Shown here piece by piece: positions 45,670-60,934 of a DNA stretch of 64,000 nt; positions within the stretch are counted from its first letter, which is position 1, and the number at the start of each line of letters is the position of its first letter. The notes beneath the pieces are model-generated. The model was not told where the DNA came from. It saw only the letters and a program-made list of their open reading frames with translations, and did no database searches. Where the stretch lies: the NCBI RefSeq assembly GCF_020085105.1, contig NC_058064.1, positions 129,001 to 193,000 of the forward strand. The letters are read 5' to 3'. Position numbers and translations under genes: made by a program. Source of the stretch: Siniperca chuatsi. Taxonomy: Eukaryota; Chordata; Actinopteri; Centrarchiformes; Sinipercidae.

Positions 45670-48161
45670 GTTGTGCAGTGATGTCACCTCCTTAGGTGTG
45701 ACCTTTTGTCTCTCAGGCGTGACCTGTGTTTTGTCTCTCAGGCGTGACCTGTGTTTTGTCTCTCAGGCGTGACCTGTGTTTTGTCTCTAAGGCGTGACCT
45801 GTGTTTTGTCTCTCAGGCCGACCTGTGTTTTGTCTCTCAGGCCGACCTGTGTTTTGTCTCTCAGGCGTGACCTGTGTTTTGTCTCTCAGGCCGACCTGTG
45901 TTTTGTCTCTCAGGCGTGACCTGTGTTTTGTCTCTAAGGCGTGACCTGTGTTTTGTCTCTCAGGCGTGACCTGTGTTTTGTCTCTCAGGCGTGACCTGTG
46001 TTTTGTCTCTCAGGCGTGACCTGTGTTTTGTCTCTCAGGCGTGACCTGTGTTTTGTCTCTCAGGTGTCTGTGCCTAAGGACCTGGTGGCTGTGATGAGTG
46101 CAGTGAGAGACGGACAGCAAGTCGATCCTCAGGACAACAACCGCATCATCTACCGGTTCAGACAGCCGGTCAGTCCACTTCTACTCTTGATTTACGTGAC
46201 GTCATGAGTCCATCAGCAGTCAATCAGCGGAGTCGTTAATCATAGAAGTGTAGTTACACATGTAACTCCGGCTCTAACGTCTCAGCTTCACTTCACATCG
46301 TGTTCGTGTTTTAATTAGAACCAAATTAATTCTTTCCAAGAAATTATTAGAATTATTAGAAAACACCCGTAAAATAAAATGTCAGCACATGTTTATGTAA
46401 CTAAACACATTTATACATTCTGATCAAGTAACTGAGATCAATAAGTTTTGACTCCATATAACAGCTAATAAACTCCTAATAAAGCTGAAACAATCAGTGG
46501 GTTAATCATCAATTCATCTGCAGAAAGTGAAGCAAAGATACTGAAAATGTTTTTGTTTCTTCTTAAATGTAAAGAATTTCTGGTTTTCTTGTGACAGAAA
46601 AACAAAACGTTGGACTTTTTAGGAAACTGATGGATATTTTTCCTGTTTTATTGACCAACATGATGATCAAGTGAATAATGTGGTCAGTCTGATGGATCAG
46701 TGACTTCCTGTCTGTTCTAATTGTTTTTATCATCAACACTGATGTTCAGCTGCATCTTCATCAAACTTCTAAAAACCGTCACCGCTTCATTTTAGTTTTA
46801 ATCGAGAGTTTCAGTGACGTCGTCCTGCAGCAGATAAACCAACTGATTTCCACCCAGGAACATGAATTATGAAGCTGCACACTGTTTACTGCACATTAAG
46901 CTTCATTTAATTGCATTTTTTCCATTCCAAGTCTAAAACATTTCTTTGTCCTTTATAACAAAATAGACTTTGTGATGTATTTTTAATAAACACTTTGTGT
47001 TGTTATAGGCTGCCAGCTTCACACTGGCCAGGGACTGCGGATGAAAACTAGCCTTGTGGCTAATTCTGGCATATTTACAGTAATGTTTATTAATATGCAC
47101 TGTCCTTGAAAAATAAACAGAATAAATACAATAAATTAACAGCGTAATGCAATAACAAAGCTTTATACTAAAGTATAAGAACAGAACAGAGTGAATACAG
47201 ATGTCTCAGCAGAGTACAAACTTTAGGCTAATACTGATGCGACAGTCTGATTATACACACACATGCAGCTGTATAATAACAACAACAATAACAATAATAA
47301 GTATAATAATCATTCTGACAACAATTTATTATTATTATCAGCATTATTATCACTGTCATCACTCCAGTTGCTTGGGGCTGTGGATGGTAGGGCATCATTG
47401 GAGATTTTCCTGGGAGGGGGGCCAGTTGGGCCCGCAGACCCAGTTTTTCATTCCTTCATTCATTCAGGTCCTGGTCACACCCAGACTCCCTGACCCTGTG
47501 GCCCCCAGACCCTGTGGCCCCCAGACCCTGTGGCCCCCTGACCCTGTGGCCCCCTGACCCTGTGGCAGCCCCCGGCAGCTCAATGCCTTTAGCATGCAAA
47601 CAACTACTAACACTAATAGTAATACTAATAGTAATAGTAGTAATACTAATAATACATCCCTTCACAGTAGAAGTCTGTCCTCAGTGCAGGTGCCTGAGTT
47701 AAATTGTGACTTGAATATTTTCTGAGTTGAGCATTTGTTGTTCTGTGTTTGTGTTTGAAGTTGAGAAGAAAAGATGGACATCTGGTGTCTGTAGAATAAA
47801 TCAGACTTTAATTAATGAACAAAATACAAATCTGTTTGTCACTTCAACATGTGACGATGTTCAGCAGCATTACAAGTCAGCTGTTGATGAATCAGTGAAG
47901 TTTGTTCATGTTGTTAACCTGCTGAAGCCACTTTGACCTTTGTCTTCAGGTGCCCATGCCTTCTTACCTGATAGCCATCGTTGTTGGAGCTCTGGAGAGC
48001 AGGTACCCTTCTCTCTCACCTGTTCACTGATATCATCATGTCACCTGCAGCAGGTAAACAGTGTTTCTGGTCTCTGATTGGTTGACAGGGAGATCGGGCC
48101 GAGGTCCAGAGTCTGGTCTGAGAAAGAGTTTGTGGATAAAGCAGCGTTTGAGTTCTCTGAG
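41806..48161 (+). CDS. lta4h: leukotriene A4 hydrolase, exons 1-7 (3' part outside window)
   Basis: LTA4H is a cytosolic M1-family zinc enzyme. It hydrolyses leukotriene A4 to B4 and has aminopeptidase activity. Seven exons, in phase: 41806-41955, 43479-43609, 43691-43811, 45556-45624, 46064-46168, 47950-48002 and 48089-48161, encoding residues 1-234. Diagnostic text: [53 protein letters not shown] and [20 protein letters not shown]. This is the N-terminal saddle domain and the edge of the catalytic domain. The GMEN loop and HExxH zinc site must lie past the 15.7-kb repeat in intron 7, outside the window. It starts [14 protein letters not shown] rather than the human MPEIVDTCSLASP. Intron 4 ends in an acceptor-bearing minisatellite. 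Confidence 0.95.
42460..43275. repeat. serial copies of TIR-family repeat, lta4h intron 1
   Basis: GAATGGAGTTTGGTGTG occurs at about 42475 and 43248 and AATGGAGTTTGGCATGA at 42790. Each is followed by similar text (TTTATTGGGGCGTGTGGTCT / TTTATTGGAGCTATATGATC), so the repeated unit here also includes about 120 bases downstream of the shared end. Confidence 0.6.
43818..43866. repeat. (CA)n microsatellite, lta4h intron 3
   Basis: CA dinucleotide run with one CG interruption, seven bases after exon 3. A second CA run lies at 45628-45667, directly after exon 4. Confidence 0.95.
44500..45540. other. unexplained promoter-like segment in lta4h intron 3
   Basis: It has many GCTAAC/TTAGC motifs (44790-44990), a (ATTA)n run near 45030, four copies of TGGTGCTTCC (45278-45318), and a CCAAT box followed by TTTTATAAATAAA (45459-45500). 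The composition resembles a gene start or the end of a mobile element. I find no convincing reading frame. Confidence 0.35.
45695..46063 (+). repeat. acceptor-bearing 25-bp minisatellite, lta4h intron 4
   Basis: Fourteen copies of TTTTGTCTCTCAG (two read TCTAAG), separated by GCGTGACCTGTG or GCCGACCTGTG, precede the real acceptor. The fifteenth copy, ending at 46063, is the acceptor itself, joined to exon 5 (GTGTCTGTGCC). Every unit therefore offers a pyrimidine tract plus AG. Confidence 0.95.
47475..47575 (+). repeat. 17-bp CCCTGTGGCCCC minisatellite, lta4h intron 5
   Basis: Five or six units of CTGACCCTGTGGCCCCC or CAGACCCTGTGGCCCCC. Confidence 0.85.
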
Positions 48162-48177
48162 GTGGGTCACAATAACA

Positions 48178-49651
48178 TATTGTGTGTGTGTGTGTGTGTG
48201 GATATGTATGGACGTATGTATGTATGTATGTATGTATGTATGTATGTATGTATGTATGATTGGACATATGTATGTATGTATATATGGTTGGACATATGTA
48301 TGGACATATATATAGACATATGTATGGACATATATATAGACATATGTATGGACATATATATAGACATATGTATTTATGTATATATGTATGTATGTATGGA
48401 CATATGTATGTATGGACATATGTATGTATGTATATATGTACGGATGTATGGGTGTATGTATATATGGACATGTGTACATATGTATGGACATATGTATGGA
48501 CATATGTATATATGTATGGACATATGTATATATGTATGGACATATGTATATATGTATGGACATATGTATGTATGGACATATGTATGTATGGACATATGTA
48601 TGTATGGACATATGTATGTATGGACATATGTATGTATGTCTGGACATATGTATATATGTATGGACATATGTCTGGACATATGTATGTATGGACGTATGTA
48701 TGTATGGACATATGTATGTATGGACGTATGTATGTATGTATGTATGGACATATGTATGTATGTATGGACATATGTCTGGACATATATATGTATGTATGGA
48801 CGTATGTATGTATGGACGTATGTATGTATGGACGTATGTATGTATGGACGTATGTATGTATGTATGTATGGACATATGTATGTATGTATGTATGGACATA
48901 TGTATGTATGTATGTATGTATGTATGTCTGGACATATGTATATATGTATGGACATATGTCTGGACATATGTATATATGTATGGACATATCTCTGGACATA
49001 TGTATTTATGTGTATATGTCTGGACATATGTATGTATGTATGTATGGACATATGTATGTATGTATGTATGTATGGACATATGTATGTATGTATGGACATA
49101 TGTATGTCTGGACATATGTATGTATGTATGTCTGGACATATGTATGTATGTCTGGACATATGTATGGACATATATATAGACATATGTATTTATGTATGTA
49201 TTTATGTATGGACATATGTATGTATGGACGTATGTATGTCTGGACATATGTATATATGTATGGACATATGTCTGGACATATGTATGTATGGACGTATGTA
49301 TGGACATATGTATGTATGGACGTATGTATGGACATATGTATGTATGGACGTATGTCTGGACATATGTATGTATGTATGTATGGACATATGTATGTATGGA
49401 CATATGTATGTCTGGACATATGTATGTATGTATGTATGTATGGACATGTATGTATGTATGTATGTCTGGACATATGTATGTATGTATGTATGTATGGACA
49501 TATGTATGTATGGACATATGTATGTATGTATGTATGGACATATGTATGTATGTATGTATGGATGTATGTATGTATGTATGTATGGACATATGTATGTATG
49601 TATGTATGGACATATGTATGTATGTATGTATGGACATATGTATGTCTGGAC

Positions 49652-49682
<31 letters not shown>

Positions 49683-49886
49683 TGGACATATGTATGTATG
49701 GACGTATGTCTGGACATATGTATGTATGTATGTATGGACATATGTATGTATGTATGTATGTATGGACAATGTATGTATGTATGGACATATGTATGTATGG
49801 ACATATGTATGTATGGACATATGTATGTCTGGACATATGTATGTATGTATGGACATATGTATGTATGTATGTATGTATGTATGGAC

Positions 49887-49917
<31 letters not shown>

Positions 49918-50940
49918 TGGACATATGTATGTATGTATGTATGTATGGACATATGTATGTATGTATGGACATATGTATGGACATATATAGACATATGTAT
50001 TTATGTATGGACATATGTATGGACATATATAGACATATGTATTTATGTGTATATGTATGGACATATATATAGACATATGTATTTATGTATATATGTCTGG
50101 ACATATGTATGTGTGTATGTCTGGACGTATGTGTGTATGTCTGGACATATGTATGTATGTCTGGACATATGTATGTATGTATGTCTGGACATATGTATGT
50201 ATGTATGGACATATGTATGTATGTACATATGTATATATGTATGGACATATGTATGGACATATATATAGACATATGTATTTATGTATGTATGTCTGGACAT
50301 ATGTATGTCTGTATGTATGGACATATGTATGTATGTATGTATGGACATATGTATGTATGTATGTGTGTATGTATGTATGTATGTATGGACATATGTATGG
50401 ACATATATATAGACATATGTATTTATGTATATATGTCTGGACATATGTATGTATGGACATCTGTATGTATGGACATCTGTATGTATGGACATATGTATGT
50501 ATGGACATATGTATGTATGGACATATGTATGTATGTATGTATGGACATATGTATGTATGTATGGACATATGTATGTATGTATGGACATATGTATGTATGT
50601 GTATGGACATATGTATGTATGTGTGTATGGACATATGTATGTATGTATGTGTGTATGGACATATGTATGTATGGACATATGTATGTATGTATGTATGGAC
50701 ATATGTATGTATGTATCTATGTATGTATGTATGGACATATGTATGTATGTGTGTATGTATGTATGTATGTATGTATGGACATATGTATGGACATATATAT
50801 AGACATATGTATTTATGTATATATGTCTGGACATATGTATGTATGGACATCTGTATGTATGTATGGACATCTGTATGTATGTATGGACATCTGTATGTAT
50901 GGACATATGTATGTATGGACATATGTATGTATGTATGGAC

Positions 50941-50971
<31 letters not shown>

Positions 50972-51220
50972 CATATGTATGTATGTGTATGGACATATGT
51001 ATGTATGTGTGTATGGACATATGTATGTATGTGTGTATGGACATATGTATGTATGTATGGACATATGTATGTATGTATGGACATATGTATGTATGTATGT
51101 ATGTATGTACATATGTATGTATGTATGTGTATGGACATATGTATGTATGTGTGTATGGACATATGTATGTATGGACATATGTATGTATGGACATATGTAT
51201 GTATGTATGTATGTATGGAC

Positions 51221-51251
<31 letters not shown>

Positions 51252-52504
51252 TGGACATATGTATGTATGTATGTATGTATGGACATATGTATGTATGTAT
51301 ATATGTATGGACATATGTATGTATGTATGTATGTATGGACATATGTATGTATGTATGTATGGACATATGTATGTATGTATGTATGGACATATGTATGTAT
51401 GTATGTATGGACATATGTATGTATGTATGTATGGACATATGTATGTATGTATGTATGGACATATGTATGTATGTATGTATGGACGTATGTATGTATGTCT
51501 GGACATGTGTATGTATGTATGTATGGACATGTGTATGTATGTATGTCTGGACATATGTATGTATGTATGTCTGGACATATGTATGTATGGACATATGTAT
51601 GGACATATGTCTGGACATATGTATGGACATATGTCTGGACATATGTATGGACATATGTCTGGACATATGTATGGACATATGTCTGGACATATGTATATAT
51701 GTATGGACATATGTCTGGACATATGTATATATGTATGTATGTATGGACATATGTATGTCTGGACATATGTATGTATGTATGGACATATGTATGTATGTAT
51801 GTATGTCTGGACATATGTATGGACATATGTCTGGACATATGTGTATATATGTATGGACATATGTCTGGACATATGTATGTATGTATGTATGTATGGACAT
51901 ATGTATGTATGTATGTATGTATGGACATATGTATGTATGTATATATGTATGGACATATGTATGTATGTATATATGTATGGACATATGTATGTATGTATGT
52001 ATGTATGGACATATGTATGTATGTATGTATGGACATATGTATGTATGTATAGACATATGTATGTATGTATAGACATATGTATGTATGTATGGACATATGT
52101 ATGTATGTATGTATGGACATATGTATGTATGTATGTATGGACATATGTATGTATGTATGTATAGACGTATGTATGTATGTATGTATGTATGTATGGACGT
52201 ATGTATGTATGTCTGGACATGTGTATGTATGTATGTATGGACATATGTATGTATGTATGTCTGGACATATGTATGGACATATGTCTGGACATATGTATGT
52301 ATGTATGTATGTATGTATGGACATATGTATGGACATATGTATGGACATATGTCTGGACATATGTATATATGTATGGACATATGTCTGGACATATGTATAT
52401 ATGTATGTATGTATGGACATATGTATATATGTATGTATGTATGGACATATGTATGGACATATGTCTGGACATATGTGTATATATGTATGGACATATGTCT
52501 GGAC

Positions 52505-52535
<31 letters not shown>

Positions 52536-54614
52536 TGGACATATGTATGTCTGGACATATGTATGTATGTATGTATGGACATATGTATGTATGTATGTCT
52601 GGACATATGTATGTATGTATGTATGTATGGACATATGTATGGACATATATATAGACATATGTATTTATGTATATATGTCTGGACATATGTATGTATGTAT
52701 GTATGTATGGACATATGTATGTATGGACGTATGTATGGACATATGTATGGACATCTGTATGTATGTATGGACATCTGTATGTATGTATGGACGTATATAT
52801 GTATGGACGTATGTATGGACATATGTATGTATGGACATATGTATGGACATATGTATGTATGGACATATGTATGTATGGACATATGTATGTATGTATGTTC
52901 ATATGTATGTATGTGTATGGACATATGTATGTATGTGTGTATGGACATATGTATGTATGTGTGTATGGACATATGTATGTAAGTATGTGTGTATGGACAT
53001 ATGTATGTAAGTATGTGTGTATGGACATATGTATGTATGGACATATGTATGTATGTATGTATGGACATATGTATGTATGTATGTATGTATGTATGGACAT
53101 ATGTATGTATGGACATATGGATGTATGTATATATGTATGGACATATGTATGTATATATGTATGGACATATGTATGTATGTATGTATGGACATATGTATGT
53201 ATGTATGTATGGACATATGTATGTATGTATGTTCATATGTATGTATGTGTATGGACATATGTATGTATGTGTGTATGGACATATGTATGTATGTGTGTAT
53301 GGACATATGTATGTAAGTATGTGTGTATGGACATATGTATGTAAGTATGTGTGTATGGACATATGTATGTATGGACATATGTATGTATGTATGTATGTAT
53401 GGACATATGTATGTATGTATGTATGTATGTATGGACATATGTATGTATGGACATATGGATGTATGTATATATGTATGGACATATGTATGTATATATGTAT
53501 GGACATATGTATGTATGTATGTATGGACATATGTATGTATGTATGTATGGACATATGTATGTATGTATGTATGTATGGACATATGTATGTATGTATGTAT
53601 GTATGTATGATTGGACATATGTATGTATGTATATATGGTTGGACATATGTATGGACATATATATAGACATATGTATGGACATATATATAGACATATGTAT
53701 TTATGTATATATGTATGTATGTATGGGTGTATGTATGTATGGACATATGTATGTATGTATATATGTACGGATGTATGGGTGTATGTATATATGGACGTGT
53801 ACATATGTATGGACATATGTATGGACATATGTATGGACATATGTATATATGTATGGACATATGTATGGACATATGTATATATGTATGGACATATGTATGG
53901 ACATATGTATGGACATATGTATGGACATATGTATGTATGGACATATGTATGTATGGACATATGTATGTATGGACGTATGTATGGACATATGTATGTATGG
54001 ACGTATGTATGGACGTATGTATGTATGTATGTATGGACATATGTATGTATGTATGTATGGACATATGTATGTATGTATGTATGTACATATGTACATATGT
54101 ATGGACATATGTCTGGACATATGTATATATGTATGGACATATATATAGACATATGTATTTATGTGTATATGTCTGGACATATGTATGTATGTATGTATGG
54201 ACATATGTATGTATGTATGTATGTATGGACATATGTATGTATGTATGTCTGGACATATGTATGTATGTCTGGACATATGTATGGACATATATATAGACAT
54301 ATGTATTTATGTATATATGTCTGGACATATGTATGTATGTATGGACATCTGTATGTATGTATGTATGTATGTATTTATGTATGGACATATGTATGTATGG
54401 ACGTATGTATGGACATATGTATGTATGGACGTATGTCTGGACATATGTATGTATGTATGTATGTATGGACATATGTATGTCTGGACATATGTATGTATGT
54501 ATGTATGGACATGTATGTATGTATGTATGTATGGACATGTATGTATGTATGTATGTCTGGACATATGTATGTATGTATGGACATATGTATGTATGGACAT
54601 ATGTATGTATGGAC

Positions 54615-54645
<31 letters not shown>

Positions 54646-54758
54646 CATATATATAGACATATGTATTTATGTATATATGTCTGGACATATGTATGTATAT
54701 ATGTCTGGACATATGTATGTATGTATGTATGGACATATGTATGTATGTATGTATGGAC

Positions 54759-54789
<31 letters not shown>

Positions 54790-55110
54790 TGGACATATGT
54801 ATGTATGTATGTATGGACATATGTATGTATGTATGTCTGGACATATGTATATATGTATGGACATATGTATGGACGTATGTATGGACATATGTATGGACAT
54901 ATGTATGTATGTATGTATGTATGTATGGACATATGTATGTATGTATGTCTGGACATATGTATGTATGTCTGGACATATGTATATATGTCTGGACATATGT
55001 ATGTATGTATGTATGTATGGACATATGTATGTATGTATGTATGGACATATGTATGTATGTATGTATCGACATATGTATGTATGTATGTATGGACATATGT
55101 ATGTCTGGAC

Positions 55111-55141
<31 letters not shown>

Positions 55142-56073
55142 TGGACATATGTATGTATGGACGTATGTCTGGACATATGTATGTATGTATGTATGGACAT
55201 ATGTATGTATGTATGTATGTATGGACAATGTATGTATGTATGTATGGACATATGTATGTATGGACATATGTATGTATGTATGTATGGACATATGTATGTC
55301 TGGACATATGTATGTATGTATGGACATATGTATGTATGTATGTATGTATGTATGGACATATGTATGTATGTATGTATGTATGTATGGACATATGTATGTA
55401 TGTATGTATGGACATATGTATGTATGTATGGACATATGTATGGACATATATAGACATATGTATTTATGTATATATGTATGGACATATATAGACATATGTA
55501 TTTATGTATTTATGTATATATGTCTGGACATATGTATGGACATATGTATGTATGTATGTATAGACGTATGTATGTATGTATGTATGTATGGACGTATGTA
55601 TGTATGTCTGGACATGTGTATGTATGTATGTATGGACATATGTATGTATGTATGTCTGGACATATGTATGGACATATGTATGGACATATGTCTGGACATA
55701 TGTATGTATGTATGTATGGACATATGTATGGACATATGTATGGACATATATATAGACATATGTATTTATGTATATATGTCTGGACATATGTATGTATGTA
55801 TGGACATCTGTATGTATGTATGTATGTATGTATTTATGTATGGACATATGTATGTATGGACGTATGTATGGACATATGTATGTATGGACGTATGTCTGGA
55901 CATATGTATGTATGTATGTATGTATGGACATATGTATGTCTGGACATATGTATGTATGTATGTATGGACATGTATGTATGTATGTATGTATGGACATGTA
56001 TGTATGTATGTATGTCTGGACATATGTATGTATGTATGGACATATGTATGTATGGACATATGTATGTATGGAC

Positions 56074-56104
<31 letters not shown>

Positions 56105-56221
56105 CATATATATAGACATATGTATTTATGTATATATGTCTGGACATATGTATGTATATATGTCTGGACATATGTATGTATGTATGTATGGACATATGTA
56201 TGTATGTATGTATGTATGGAC

Positions 56222-56252
<31 letters not shown>

Positions 56253-56389
56253 TGTATGGACATATGTATGTATGTATGTATGGACATATGTATGTATGTA
56301 TGTATGGACATATGTATGTATGTATGTCTGGACATATGTATATATGTATGGACATATGTATGGACGTATGTATGGACATATGTATGGAC

Positions 56390-56420
<31 letters not shown>

Positions 56421-56605
56421 TGGACATATGTATGTATGTATGTCTGGACATATGTATGTATGTCTGGACATATGTATATATGTCTGGACATATGTATGTA
56501 TGTATGTATGTATGGACATATGTATGTATGTATGTATGGACATATGTATGTATGTATGTATCGACATATGTATGTATGTATGTATGGACATATGTATGTC
56601 TGGAC

Positions 56606-56636
<31 letters not shown>

Positions 56637-57864
56637 TGGACATATGTATGTATGGACGTATGTCTGGACATATGTATGTATGTATGTATGGACATATGTA
56701 TGTATGTATGTATGTATGGACAATGTATGTATGTATGTATGGACATATGTATGTATGGACATATGTATGTATGTATGTATGGACATATGTATGTCTGGAC
56801 ATATGTATGTATGTATGGACATATGTATGTATGTATGTATGTATGTATGGACATATGTATGTATGTATGTATGTATGTATGGACATATGTATGTATGTAT
56901 GTATGGACATATGTATGTATGTATGGACATATGTATGGACATATATAGACATATGTATTTATGTATATATGTATGGACATATATAGACATATGTATTTAT
57001 GTATTTATGTATATATGTCTGGACATATGTATGGACATATGTATGTATGTATGTATAGACGTATGTATGTATGTATGTATGTATGTATGGACGTATGTAT
57101 GTATGTCTGGACATGTGTATGTATGTATGTATGGACATATGTATGTATGTATGTCTGGACATATGTATGGACATATGTCTGGACATATGTATGTATGTAT
57201 GTATGGACATATGTATGGACATATGTATGGACATATATATAGACATATGTATTTATGTATATATGTCTGGACATATGTATGTATGTATGGACATCTGTAT
57301 GTATGTATGTATGTATGTATTTATGTATGGACATATGTATGTATGGACGTATGTATGGACATATGTATGTATGGACGTATGTCTGGACATATGTATGTAT
57401 GTATGTATGTATGGACATATGTATGTCTGGACATATGTATGTATGTATGTATGTATGGACATGTATGTATGTATGTATGTATGGACATGTATGTATGTAT
57501 GTATGTCTGGACATATGTATGTATGTATGGACATATGTATGTATGGACATATGTATGTATGGACATATGTATGTATGGACATATGTATGTATGTATGGAC
57601 ATATGTATGTATGTACATATATATAGACATATGTATTTATGTATATATGTCTGGACATATGTATGTATATATGTCTGGACATATGTATGTATATATGTCT
57701 GGACATATGTATGTATGTATGTATGGACATATGTATGTATGTATGTATGGACATATGTATGTATGTATGTATGTATGTATGGACATATGTATGTATGTAT
57801 GTCTGGACATATGTATATATGTATGGACATATGTATGGACGTATGTATGGACATATGTATGGAC

Positions 57865-57895
<31 letters not shown>

Positions 57896-58104
57896 TGGAC
57901 ATATGTATGTATGTATGTCTGGACATATGTATGTATGTCTGGACATATGTATATATGTCTGGACATATGTATGTATGTATGTATGTATGGACATATGTAT
58001 GTATGTATGTATGGACATATGTATGTATGTATGTATGGACATATGTATGTATGTATGTATCGACATATGTATGTATGTATGTATGGACATATGTATGTCT
58101 GGAC

Positions 58105-58135
<31 letters not shown>

Positions 58136-58351
58136 TGTATGGACATATGTATGTATGGACGTATGTCTGGACATATGTATGTATGTATGTATGGACATAT
58201 GTATGTATGTATGTATGTATGGACAATGTATGTATGTATGGACATATGTATGTATGGACATATGTATGTATGTATGTATGGACATATGTATGTCTGGACA
58301 TATGTATGTATGTATGGACATATGTATGTATGTATGTATGTATGTATGGAC

Positions 58352-58382
<31 letters not shown>

Positions 58383-59041
58383 TGGACATATGTATGTATG
58401 TATGTATGTATGGACATATGTATGTATGTATGGACATATGTATGGACATATATAGACATATGTATTTATGTATATATGTATGGACATATATAGACATATG
58501 TATTTATGTATTTATGTATATATGTCTGGACATATGTATGGACATATGTATGTATGTATGTATAGACGTATGTATGTATGTATGTATGTATGGACGTATG
58601 TATGTATGTCTGGACATGTGTATGTATGTATGTATGGACATATGTATGTATGTATGGACATATGTATGTATGTATGTATGTCTGGACATATGTATGGACA
58701 TATGTCTGGACATATGTATGTATGTATGTATGGACATATGTATGGACATATGTCTGGACATATGTATGGACATATGTCTGGACATATGTATGGACATATG
58801 TCTGGACATATGTATGGACATATGTCTGGACATATGTATATATGTATGGACATATGTCTGGACATATGTATATATGTATGTATGTATGGACATATGTATG
58901 TCTGGACATATGTATGTATGTATGGACATATGTATGTATGTATGTATGTCTGGACATATGTATGGACATATGTCTGGACATATGTGTATATATGTATGGA
59001 CATATGTCTGGACATATGTATGTATGTATGTATGTATGGAC

Positions 59042-59072
<31 letters not shown>

Positions 59073-60025
59073 TGGACATATGTATGTATGTATGTATGTA
59101 TGGACATATGTATGTATGTATGTATGTATGGACATATGTATGTATGTATGTATGTATGGACATATGTATGTATGTATAGACATATGTATGTATGTATGGA
59201 CATATGTATGTATGTATGTATGGACATATGTATGTATGGACGTATGTATGTATGTCTGGACATGTGTATGTATGTATGTATGGACATATGTATGTATGTA
59301 TGTATGTCTGGACATATGTATGGACATATGTCTGGACATATGTATGTATGTATGTATGGACATATGTATGGACATATGTATGGACATATGTATGGACATA
59401 TGTCTGGACATATGTATATATGTATGGACATATGTCTGGACATATGTATATATGTATGTATGTATGGACATATGTATGTATGTATGTCTGGACATATGTA
59501 TGGACATATGTCTGGACATATGTGTATATATGTATGGACATATGTCTGGACATATGTATGTATGTATGTATGTATGTATGGACATATGTATGTATGTATG
59601 TCTGGACATATGTATGTATGTATGTATGGACATATGTATGGACATATATATAGACATATGTATTTATGTATATATGTCTGGACATATGTATGTATGTATG
59701 TATGTATGGACATATGTATGTATGGACGTATGTATGGACATATGTATGGACATCTGTATGTATGTATGGACATCTGTATGTATGTATGGACGTATATATG
59801 TATGGACGTATGTATGGACATATGTATGTATGGACATATGTATGTATGGACATATGTATGTATGGACATATGTATGTATGTATGTTCATATGTATGTATG
59901 TGTATGGACATATGTATGTATGTGTGTATGGACATATGTATGTATGTGTGTATGGACATATGTATGTATGTGTGTATGGACATATGTATGTAAGTATGTG
60001 TGTATGGACATATGTATGTATGGAC

Positions 60026-60056
<31 letters not shown>

Positions 60057-60109
60057 TGGACATATGTATGTATGTATGTATGGACATATGTATGTATGTA
60101 TGTATGGAC

Positions 60110-60140
<31 letters not shown>

Positions 60141-60903
60141 TGGACATATGTATGTATGGACATATGGATGTATGTATATATGTATGGACATATGTATGTA
60201 TATATGTATGGACATATGTATGTATGTATGTATGGACATATGTATGTATGTATGTATGGACATATGTATGTATGTATGTATGGACATATGTATGTATGTA
60301 TGTATGTATAGACGTATGTATGTATGTATAGACGTATGTATGTATGTATGGACATATGTATGTATGTATGTATGGACATATGTATGTATGTATGTATGGA
60401 CATATGTATGTATGGACGTATGTCTGGACATATGTATGTATGTATGGACATATGTATGTATGTATGTATGTATGGACATATGTATGTATGTATGTCTGGA
60501 CATATGTATGTATGTATGTATGTATGTATGGACATATGTATGGACATATATATAGACATATGTATTTATGTATATATGTCTGGACATATGTATGTATGTA
60601 TGTATGGACATATGTATGTATGGACATATGTATGTATGGACATATGTATGTATGGACATATGTATGTATGGACATATGTATGTATGGACATATGTATGTA
60701 TGTATGTTCATATGTATGTATGTGTATGGACATATGTATGTATGTGTGTATGGACATATGTATGTATGTGTGTATGGACATATGTATGTATGTGTGTATG
60801 GACATATGTATGTAAGTATGTGTGTATGGACATATGTATGTATGGACATATGTATGTATGTATGTATGTATGTATGGACATATGTATGTATGTATGTATG
60901 GAC

Positions 60904-60934
<31 letters not shown>

